Origin: JBCCWF01 sp038520475 | GTDB lineage: Bacteria > Cyanobacteriota > Cyanobacteriia > CAKZMO01 | Direction of reading: 5' to 3' | DNA: 8,741 nt | Assembly: GCA_038520475.1 (NCBI GenBank) | Contig: JBCBLF010000211.1 | Location: 1 to 8,741 of the forward strand | Part shown: positions 1-5,175 of the stretch, piece by piece | How the letters are laid out: each line of letters begins with the position of its first letter | Numbering within the stretch: the first letter of the stretch is position 1 | Position numbers and translations under genes: made by a program | The notes under the pieces: model-generated | What the model saw: only the letters and a program-made list of their open reading frames with translations | Database searches by the model: none | What the model was told of the DNA's origin: nothing

Positions 1-10
1 GTATTGATCT

Positions 11-373
11 ATGAGCGATAAGACGAAAGTTACTCTTTACATCCCGCCTGACCTGCACCGAAAACTTAAGGTCAAGTCTGCTGTCGAAGCCGAGCCCATG
101 TCAACAATTGCTGAACAAGCGATTGTCTTTTATTTAAATCACCCTGACGTTGTTGATGAAGCCAGGGCTGAGCAACAAAATTCTCATCGTGTTCACTCAT
201 GTCCTGAGTGCAGTTCCAACTTTTTGTTCCAGAAGGGCGAAGTTGTTGCTCTTGTTGAACAACCTGGTGTCATTGAAGATGATGACCAGCTAGAAATTCC
301 AGCTGACATTGGTGGTGCGGTTGTTGCTTCTACGACTGATCATGCCGGCCAAGAGAGTCTAGTAACGTGTTAG
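11..373 (+). CDS. Ribbon-helix-helix domain small protein
   Basis: This 120-residue protein begins with a probable ribbon-helix-helix fold: a short beta strand (residues 6-11, KVTLYI), helix A (about 14-25) and helix B (about 31-43). This is the usual layout of MetJ/Arc/CopG-type DNA-binding proteins, which act as dimers and place the strand in the major groove. A single CPEC motif (C64, C67) follows, and the rest is acidic and hydrophobic without a second Cys pair; the last residue is also Cys. A full zinc site would therefore need dimerisation or other ligands. The ATG is the first possible start, but only ten bases precede it, so the ribosome site cannot be judged. The gene lies 172 bp upstream of ycf46 in the same direction. 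From memory, the Synechocystis ycf46 homologue (slr0374) sits in a stress-responsive cluster behind a small gene; equivalence is not proven. A DNA-binding role is likely; an antitoxin role is possible, but no toxin gene is adjacent. Confidence 0.8.
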   Translation: MSDKTKVTLYIPPDLHRKLKVKSAVEAEPMSTIAEQAIVFYLNHPDVVDEARAEQQNSHRVHSCPECSSNFLFQKGEVVALVEQPGVIEDDDQLEIPADIGGAVVASTTDHAGQESLVTC

Positions 374-390
374 CGGGTTTCACTCGCAAC

Positions 391-409
391 GCTTTTGCTA
401 GCAATAAGC
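391..409. promoter_or_regulatory. Palindromic GCTAGC motif upstream of ycf46
   Basis: Positions 395-404 read TTGCTAGCAA, a perfect 10-bp palindrome. GCTT (391-394) and AAGC (406-409) extend it around one unpaired T. Its right half, GCTAGCAATAAGC (397-409), matches 12 of 13 bases of 2171-2183 upstream of the DUF1257 gene. It lies just after the stop of the ribbon-helix-helix gene and about 140 bp before ycf46. It may be an operator or a small transcript-end hairpin; there is no T tract for a normal terminator. Confidence 0.35.
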
Positions 410-460
410 TGATTTGAACATCGTGCGTTTGCGCTCAAGAGCTCCCTAGATTACTGGTTA

Positions 461-489
461 TTGCATGTGTTATTGGCTGTTCCTTTAAG
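461..489 (+). promoter_or_regulatory. Possible weak sigma-70 promoter for ycf46
   Basis: TTGCAT (461-466), a 17-bp spacer and TTTAAG (484-489) give four of six matches in each hexamer. Transcription would begin about 50 bp before the ycf46 start. Matches of this quality are common by chance, so this is only a candidate; ycf46 could also be read through from the upstream gene. Confidence 0.22.
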
Positions 490-545
490 TTTGCTTTGAG
501 GACTGCCCATTGTCCATCCCTGTTACTCTTTAGGTCTTGCCGATC

Positions 546-2132
546 ATGAAAGAAGAGCTCAGCGTTCTGATTCAAGCTCAATATCCATTGATCTATTTAG
601 TAACCTCCGAGGAGGAACGGGCAACAGGGGCGATCGCCCAGCTCAAGCTCCAGCGCAATATTTACGTTTGGACAGTTACTCACGGAATTGTTGAACACGA
701 CGCTTCTAAGGGTTCATCGTCGCCTCAGCATAGCCACAATACCGTCTCTCCTGAAGCGGCAATTGAATGGGTGGTCAGGCAGCGAGAGCCTGGAATATTC
801 ATATTCAAAGACTTGCACCCGTTTCTTGATTCTCCTGGTGTCACTCGATGGCTGCGAGATGCGATCGCGTCTTTCAAGGGCACTCAGAAAACGATTCTTC
901 TCATGTCTCCGGTTCAAAGCGTCCCGATTGAATTGGAAAAAGAGGTCGTTGTTCTAGACTTTGAACTGCCTGACATGACCGAGTTGAATCAAATCTTGAC
1001 GAAGCAGCTCGATCAGATCAAGACCCATCGCATCTCGACTGAAGCACGCGAGAAGCTCTTGAAAGCAGCTCTTGGTCTAACCAGAGATGAGGCCGAGAAA
1101 GTTTATCGGAAGTCATACGTTACATCAGGGAAGCTGACCGGGGATGAGGTTGAGATTGTTCTCTCTGAAAAGAAGCAGCTCATTCGTCGAAACGGGATTT
1201 TAGAATACGTCGAAGAAGACGAAACAATTAATTCTGTCGGTGGACTGGCAGAGTTAAAGCATTGGCTAACTCAACGATCCAATGCATTTAGCGAGCGAGC
1301 CCGTGAATATGGACTGCCTCAACCAAAGGGAATGTTAATTCTAGGGGTTCCAGGTTGTGGTAAGTCGCTCATCGCTAAGACAACGTCTCGCTTATGGGGA
1401 CTGCCACTCCTTCGGCTTGATATTGGCCGCGTCTATGATGGCTCAACGGTCGGTCGCTCTGAAGCCAATTTACGAAACGCACTTAAAACAGCTGAGTCAA
1501 TCTCTCCCGCGATTCTGTTCATTGATGAGATCGATAAAGCGTTCGCCGGAAGTGCCGGGTCAACAGACTCAGATGGTGGCACATCAAGTCGAATCTTTGG
1601 TTCCTTCTTGACATGGATGCAGGAGAAGACGTCGCCAGTCTTTGTGATGGCAACAGCCAATCGAGTTGAGAAGTTGCCTAGCGAGTTTCTCCGGAAGGGG
1701 CGCTTTGACGAAATATTTTTCGTTGATTTGCCCAATGCAGAAGAGCGAAAAGCTATTTTCAACATTCATCTGTCGAAGCGACGCCCAGACATCTCTAGAT
1801 TCGATCTTGATCAATTAGCGAACATGTCGGAGATCGAGGCTTATATTCGAGATCAGAAAACCCAGGAACTTCAGAAAGTGGAATGTCGGTTTTCAGGTGC
1901 AGAAATTGAGCAAGCCGTTATCGCTGCAATGTATGAGGCATTTGCTCAAGATAGAGAATTTACACAGCTTGATATTATTGCGGCAATTAAGTCGACCTTA
2001 CCGTTGTCTCAAACAATGGTTGAACAAGTATCTGCATTACGAGAGTGGGCTAAGCAGCGCGCGCGGCCAGCTTCTGCTTCAGTCGTAGAGGAGCGCGAAC
2101 AAGAGCAAGAATATAGACGACTGGAGTTTTAA
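546..2132 (+). CDS. ycf46: AAA+ ATPase, Ycf46 family
   Basis: A 528-residue AAA+ ATPase. The N-terminal ~220 residues (starting MKEELSVLIQAQYPLIYLVT) are typical of Ycf46. The ATPase module follows: Walker A GVPGCGKS at 267-274, Walker B ILFIDE at 323-328, sensor-1 Asn372, arginine-finger region R383/R386 in FLRKGRF, and a sensor-2-like SGAEIEQ near the C-terminus. All catalytic residues are present, so ATP hydrolysis is expected. There is no signal peptide or membrane segment, which implies a cytoplasmic protein. I chose ATG 546 over an in-frame TTG at 537 because the family starts at this Met and AGG (532-534) is better spaced from it. Ycf46 is conserved in cyanobacteria and red-lineage plastids. 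As I recall, a Synechocystis mutant is affected in CO2 utilisation, but substrate and partners are unknown. The adjacent ribbon-helix-helix and DUF1257 genes in the same direction suggest a functional cluster. Confidence 0.93.
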   Translation: MKEELSVLIQAQYPLIYLVTSEEERATGAIAQLKLQRNIYVWTVTHGIVEHDASKGSSSPQHSHNTVSPEAAIEWVVRQREPGIFIFKDLHPFLDSPGVTRWLRDAIASFKGTQKTILLMSPVQSVPIELEKEVVVLDFELPDMTELNQILTKQLDQIKTHRISTEAREKLLKAALGLTRDEAEKVYRKSYVTSGKLTGDEVEIVLSEKKQLIRRNGILEYVEEDETINSVGGLAELKHWLTQRSNAFSERAREYGLPQPKGMLILGVPGCGKSLIAKTTSRLWGLPLLRLDIGRVYDGSTVGRSEANLRNALKTAESISPAILFIDEIDKAFAGSAGSTDSDGGTSSRIFGSFLTWMQEKTSPVFVMATANRVEKLPSEFLRKGRFDEIFFVDLPNAEERKAIFNIHLSKRRPDISRFDLDQLANMSEIEAYIRDQKTQELQKVECRFSGAEIEQAVIAAMYEAFAQDREFTQLDIIAAIKSTLPLSQTMVEQVSALREWAKQRARPASASVVEEREQEQEYRRLEF

Positions 2133-2136
2133 CAGG

Positions 2137-2170
2137 CTTTCTTTTCTGCCTTTCCCAAGCAGAAAGAAGG
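2137..2170 (+). other. Hairpin just after the ycf46 stop
   Basis: CTTTCTTTTCTGC (2137-2149) can pair with GCAGAAAGAAGG (2159-2170), giving 12 base pairs with one bulged T, one or two G-U pairs and a 9-nt loop. It begins four bases after the stop codon. No T tract follows, so it is not a standard intrinsic terminator. It could stabilise or define the 3' end of the ycf46 mRNA, or allow partial read-through into the DUF1257 gene. Confidence 0.4.
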
Positions 2171-2200
2171 GCTAGCAATATGCATGCATATGGGCTAGCA
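2169..2200. repeat. Two GGGCTAGCA repeats around a 14-bp palindrome
   Basis: GGGCTAGCA occurs at 2169-2177 and 2192-2200, with 23 bp between starts. The 14 bases between them, ATATGCATGCATAT (2178-2191), form a perfect palindrome. Because GCTAGC is itself self-complementary, the block has both direct and dyad symmetry and could bind a protein dimer or tetramer, or fold as a hairpin. It lies 100-130 bp upstream of the DUF1257 start and shares GCTAGCAATA with the site before ycf46. Confidence 0.5.
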
Positions 2201-2299
2201 GTTTCAAAAAGCTACAACTTTGGTTCACAGAGCGTGTAGCAGTTCAGAATAAAAAAACGTTGTCGATTCTCTCAATTTCTCTACAGGAGGAAATTCCGC

Positions 2300-2653
2300 A
2301 TGTCTCACTTTAGTACTCTTCGTACGAAGATCACTGACTCTGCTGTTCTAACTCAGTCCCTAAGCGATTTGGGTATTGCAGTTAAGGAAAATGCAGATAT
2401 CCGTGGTTACAACGGTCAGCGTGTCCGTGCAGACATCGTTGCTGTTCTCGAAGGTGAATATGATTTGGGCTGGTCTCTCAATGCAGACGGTTCCTATGAC
2501 CTGATTGCAGACCTATGGGGTGTTGCGAAGAAGCACAACCAGACTGAGCTCATCAACTCTATCAACCAAAAGTATGCTGTGAACAAGACGCTTGCTGAAG
2601 TTAAGCGCCCAGGATTGCAGAATGCTAACGTTAAGCTTGTGCTTCAAAAGTAG
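2300..2653 (+). CDS. ycf35: DUF1257 family protein (Ycf35-like)
   Basis: A 117-residue soluble protein that begins MSHFSTLRTKI, the hallmark start of the DUF1257/Ycf35 family. It continues with the family's pattern of a small alpha/beta protein (LSDLGIAVKEN, RGYNGQRVRADIV, YDLGWSLNADGSYDLIADLWG). Length is near the usual 110-130 residues. No catalytic motif, metal site, signal peptide or membrane segment is visible. Ycf35 is conserved in cyanobacteria and some algal plastids and its biochemical role is not known to me. A strong Shine-Dalgarno AGGAGG (2285-2290) lies nine bases before the ATG, suggesting high expression. The gene has its own long leader (167 bp after ycf46) and an intrinsic terminator 23 bp after its stop, so it may be transcribed alone as well as with ycf46. 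Cyanobacteria often have more than one DUF1257 copy, so the exact symbol is tentative. Confidence 0.88.
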   Translation: MSHFSTLRTKITDSAVLTQSLSDLGIAVKENADIRGYNGQRVRADIVAVLEGEYDLGWSLNADGSYDLIADLWGVAKKHNQTELINSINQKYAVNKTLAEVKRPGLQNANVKLVLQK

Positions 2654-2676
2654 TTTGTCTAAGCGTTCCCAATCTT

Positions 2677-2711
2677 ATCGAGCTTCTGCATTGTGGAAGC
2701 TCGATTTTTTT
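2677..2711 (+). terminator. Intrinsic terminator of the DUF1257 gene
   Basis: A perfect 10-bp stem, ATCGAGCTTC (2677-2686) with GAAGCTCGAT (2696-2705), closes a 9-nt loop and is followed by a T run to 2711. It starts 23 bp after the stop codon at 2651-2653. This is a classic rho-independent terminator and marks the end of the left gene cluster. Confidence 0.93.
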
Positions 2712-2781
2712 ATCGTTTTCACCACGGCTTGGCACCTTTCTAACATCGGTAGCAGGTTGCAACTGTATGATGACCGTCGTT

Positions 2782-2843
2782 AGTTCCGTGGGAACAAGAC
2801 GGCGAGCCATTTGGCTTTGTGCATAGAAACTAAATGATATTTG
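2782..2843. repeat. Intergenic ~62-nt element, copy A
   Basis: This stretch aligns with 4783-4843: about 50 positions match, with small gaps. Shared blocks are AGTTCCGTG, ACAA plus ACGGCG, TTGTGC and TAGAAACT or AGAAACT. It can form GTTCC/GGAAC (2783-2787 with 2791-2795, loop GTG), or the stem CCGT/ACGG that copy B also retains. It lies 413 bp upstream of the Crp-family ATG. No open reading frame is conserved between the copies, so an RNA, a binding site or a mobile-element relic are all possible. The rest of the 2712-3194 gap holds only the hairpins and promoter listed separately. Confidence 0.6.
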
Positions 2844-2894
2844 GCGCTTTAGCCTAAAGGGCTAGAGGGCTCAGTACAGAAGAGGTGGTGTCTA

Positions 2895-2935
2895 GACTAC
2901 CGTTCTTAGTCAGCGCACATCCCCACAAGTGCGCT
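2895..2935. other. Tandem hairpins in the gap before the crp-like gene
   Basis: GACTA (2895-2899) pairs with TAGTC (2907-2911). Immediately after, AGCGCAC (2912-2918) pairs perfectly with GTGCGCT (2929-2935) around loop ATCCCCACAA. A further stem, CTTTAGCC with GGCTAGAG, lies just upstream at about 2847-2868. Together with copy A this may be part of a small structured RNA, but no matching promoter or T tract was found. Confidence 0.3.
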
Positions 2936-3093
2936 TGTATATCGTGATGAACCTTAAGATTTTGCGGATCTGAAAGACTTTATGGGTAACATAGTTTAGA
3001 ACAAAAGCTGGCATGCACGTTATATGCTGCGAGTTACGGCTGTTAAGCGATGAGACCCTAAGGCTAATCAGAATGCCGTCATCAGTTTTTCAG

Positions 3094-3122
3094 TTGACAG
3101 AGTCTTCTAGCACGCTTTTAAT
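3094..3122 (+). promoter_or_regulatory. Sigma-70 type promoter of the crp-like operon
   Basis: A perfect -35 box TTGACA (3094-3099), an ideal 17-bp spacer and TTTAAT (3117-3122, five of six to TATAAT) form a consensus-like promoter. Transcription should begin near 3129, leaving a leader of about 65 nt before the ATG at 3195. It is well placed to drive the regulator and the methyltransferase behind it. Confidence 0.75.
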
Positions 3123-3194
3123 AGCAACATTGCTTGATGCTAAAGGTTTGTTCTCCAAGTAATGATCCCATTAATGAGTTTTTAGCGTATTTCC

Positions 3195-3878
3195 ATGCAA
3201 ACTGAAGCGTTTAGTCAGCTTTTTCCTCTCTTCAGTGCAGCAAGCCCTGAAACCATAGATTGGCTGCTTTCAATTGCTGAGAAACATGATTACCCTTCTG
3301 ATAGGGCTGTGTTGATGGAAGACGCTTGGGGAAATGCTGTTTATTTTATTGAGTCAGGATGGGTTAAAGTTCGTCGACATTCTGGCGATGAGGTTGTGAC
3401 GCTGGCGATTCTTGGCAAAGGTGATTTCTTTGGTGAGATGGCGATTTTAGATGAGTCCCCTCGTTCAACTGACGTTATTGCTATGTCTGACGTTAAGTTG
3501 CTGAGCGTTTCTGCTCAACGCTTTATTCAAACCTTATTTAAGGACTCACAGCTACACCATCGAATGCTGCAACTAGTGGTTAGACGCTTGAGGCAAACAA
3601 ACGGTCGCTTTCAACTGAGGCATCAGCCTCCTGCAATTAAGCTTGCAAACACACTCATTTATCTTGGTGAAAATTACGGCCTTCCTTCTGATCAAGGAAC
3701 AGATATTCTTAACATCCCCTTGAAAGATTTGGCGGACGTCACGGACATCAACTTGGATGACACAACCAAGATTATTGAGAAGCTTGAAAGTAAAGGATGG
3801 TTGAGCATTGATCCGGACGGCAAAATTATGCATTTGCTGAACGAAAAGCAGCTAGCTCACCTTGCAGGTCAGGTATAG
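3195..3878 (+). CDS. Crp/Fnr family transcriptional regulator
   Basis: A 227-residue regulator with the two usual Crp/Fnr domains. An N-terminal cyclic-nucleotide-binding beta barrel (about 10-120) contains the phosphate-binding cassette FGEMAILDESPRST at 79-92. G80, E81, R90 and S91 correspond to the cyclic-nucleotide phosphate/ribose contacts of E. coli CRP (R82, S83). In the dimerisation helix, RRLRQT (130-135) aligns with the CRP stretch carrying T127, so cAMP or a related ligand could bind. The C-terminal winged helix-turn-helix lies around 173-215. There is no N-terminal Cys cluster as in FNR. Length matches the family. No Shine-Dalgarno is seen before the ATG, which is not unusual in cyanobacteria. 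It is preceded by a consensus-like promoter and followed after 10 bp by the methyltransferase gene. It is not clearly NtcA; ligand and targets are unknown. Confidence 0.92.
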   Translation: MQTEAFSQLFPLFSAASPETIDWLLSIAEKHDYPSDRAVLMEDAWGNAVYFIESGWVKVRRHSGDEVVTLAILGKGDFFGEMAILDESPRSTDVIAMSDVKLLSVSAQRFIQTLFKDSQLHHRMLQLVVRRLRQTNGRFQLRHQPPAIKLANTLIYLGENYGLPSDQGTDILNIPLKDLADVTDINLDDTTKIIEKLESKGWLSIDPDGKIMHLLNEKQLAHLAGQV

Positions 3879-3888
3879 GGCGTCATCC

Positions 3889-4656
3889 GTGCTGGATTCA
3901 ACGCAGCGGTTTTCTAATCGAGTTGATCACTACATTCGATATCGACCGCGCTACCCTTCTGAAATACTCACAACGCTTCGTCGTGACTGTCAATTATCTT
4001 CTCAGTCGCTCATTGTTGACGTGGGCTCAGGGACAGGCTTTTTAAGTGAATTATTTTTGAGCAATGGTAATGCCGTCGTTGGGGTTGAGCCAAACGCTGA
4101 AATGCGCCTAGCTGGAGAGTATTATCTCAGTCAATTTGAAAATTTCCAAAGTATTGCTGGACAAGCTGAAGCAATACCGTTAGAGGATGGCTATGCTGAT
4201 TTTGTTGTAGCAGGGCAGGCGTTTCATTGGTTTGATCCGGTCCTAACCCGTCGAGAGTTTTCTCGCGTCCTTGCACCTGAGGGATGGGTTGTGTTGATTT
4301 GGAATGATCGAGAAACACGTTCCAGTCAATTCCTTCAAGCCTATGAACAACTCCTTCAGCGCTATGCTGTGGATTATACTCAGGTCAAGCATCAGTATGT
4401 TGACACTCCGTTGTTGCACCAGTTTTTTGGGCATTCATCCATTGAGTTAACCACGCTTCAGAACAGTCAAGACTTTGATTTTGAAGGATTGAAGGGGCGA
4501 TCGCTCTCGTCTTCCTATACTCCGGCACCTGAACATCCATCCTACAAACCCATGATGGCCGACCTCTTGGAGATTTTTCAGACCTTTGCCGTTGATGGAA
4601 CGGTGAGATTTGAATATGCGACTCGGCTGTATTATGCGAGGTTCGCTGCTGAATAA
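3889..4656 (+). CDS. Class I SAM-dependent methyltransferase
   Basis: A 255-residue Rossmann-fold methyltransferase. Motif I reads VDVGSGTGFLS (V43, D44, G46, G48, G50), motif II has the acidic Glu67 in GVEPN that should hold the SAM ribose, and GQAEAIPLEDGYADFVVAGQ followed by HWF and a VLAPEGWVV segment complete the Methyltransf_11/25-type core. The C-terminal half is probably the substrate-specific part. I chose GTG 3889 because AGGG (3877-3880) is a well-spaced Shine-Dalgarno and the preceding in-frame TTG (3862) would overlap the upstream gene. The gap to the regulator's stop is only 10 bp, so the two are almost surely co-transcribed. The methyl acceptor cannot be told from sequence. No terminator with a good T tract follows, only a weak GAGC/GCTC stem near 4678. 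Confidence 0.9.
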   Translation: MLDSTQRFSNRVDHYIRYRPRYPSEILTTLRRDCQLSSQSLIVDVGSGTGFLSELFLSNGNAVVGVEPNAEMRLAGEYYLSQFENFQSIAGQAEAIPLEDGYADFVVAGQAFHWFDPVLTRREFSRVLAPEGWVVLIWNDRETRSSQFLQAYEQLLQRYAVDYTQVKHQYVDTPLLHQFFGHSSIELTTLQNSQDFDFEGLKGRSLSSSYTPAPEHPSYKPMMADLLEIFQTFAVDGTVRFEYATRLYYARFAAE

Positions 4657-4782
4657 CTGATAGAGCCGTATTGTGATGAGCGCTTTGCTCTTTAATATTG
4701 AGTCTGAACTGCCGCTTTTAATCCATTCACACAGCGCAATTTCATGATTATCGGACGTGCATAAGATTGACATATCACCGCC

Positions 4783-4843
4783 AGTTCCGTGAAGACAAAA
4801 CGGCGCATCTTTGGTTGTGCGATTAGAAACTGAAGGATACTTG
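4783..4843. repeat. Intergenic ~62-nt element, copy B
   Basis: Diverged second copy of the element at 2782-2843, in the same orientation, 393 bp upstream of the acyltransferase ATG. It retains the CCGT/ACGG pairing (CCGT, nine bases, ACGG), the TTGTGC word and TAGAAACT, but has lost the GTTCC/GGAAC pairing of copy A. Conservation of an identical nine-base loop length within otherwise diverged sequence hints that an RNA or DNA structure matters. Similarity stops soon after 4843. Confidence 0.58.
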
Positions 4844-4933
4844 ATGTCTTAACCACAATGGCAAACGCTGCAAGTAGCAAGGGGAATCGCCCCACTAGTC
4901 AATCGTTAGGATTTGAGCCATAACGTTAGATAC

Positions 4934-5038
4934 GGTGCTGAGCACCCTCCATATCCGAAAAAACTGCTGACGCTTGTGATGTTACGTTCGAAGCAACATT
5001 CCCCATGACGTGAGGGTGAAAGCCCATCCCAGGAATGT
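4934..5038 (+). other. Structured region upstream of the acyltransferase
   Basis: This part of the 4657-5175 gap has GGTGC/GCACC (4934-4938 with 4942-4946, loop TGA). It then has two competing stems: ATGTT (4979-4983) with AACAT (4995-4999), or ACATTCC (4996-5002) with GGAATGT (5032-5038). The two share bases 4996-4999, so only one can form at a time, as in attenuators and riboswitches. I do not recognise a known riboswitch class, and no T tract follows the second stem. It may equally be a separate small RNA or chance pairing. Confidence 0.3.
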
Positions 5039-5107
5039 CTTTGAGATGAAATACAAGTATCGAGGTCCTTCCCTAAAATTGAAGAAATCCTCGTCTAGGA
5101 CATTGTG

Positions 5108-5125
5108 CTGAGTGCTCACACTCAG
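5108..5125. other. Perfect 7-bp hairpin before the acyltransferase
   Basis: CTGAGTG (5108-5114) and CACTCAG (5119-5125) form a perfect inverted repeat around the four-base loop CTCA. It ends 50 bp before the ATG at 5176. It could be an operator for a dimeric repressor or a leader hairpin. No clear promoter was found in this gap; TAAAAT at 5074-5079 is a possible -10 but lacks a matching -35. Confidence 0.35.
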
Positions 5126-5175
5126 ATTGTTTCGCTCGATCGCCCATCAACCTCTGCTATCTGCGTTTTCTACCT

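Noticed and set aside
11..373. Antitoxin of a toxin-antitoxin pair
   Set aside because: No small toxin-like gene is adjacent downstream; the next gene is ycf46. The upstream side lies outside the window, so it cannot be fully excluded.
537..545. TTG start at 537 for the Ycf46 gene
   Set aside because: The family starts at MKEELS, and the only AGG upstream is too close to TTG 537 but reasonably placed for ATG 546.
3862..3888. TTG start at 3862 for the methyltransferase
   Set aside because: It would overlap the upstream gene; GTG 3889 has a well-placed AGGG and fits the family's N-terminus.
4447..4895. - strand frames over the methyltransferase end and following gap
   Set aside because: They are antisense to a recognised gene or overlap the ~62-nt repeat, without ribosome sites or domains.
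4783..5040. tmRNA, RNase P RNA, 6S RNA or a known riboswitch
   Set aside because: None of the conserved core words of these RNAs is seen; only generic hairpins.
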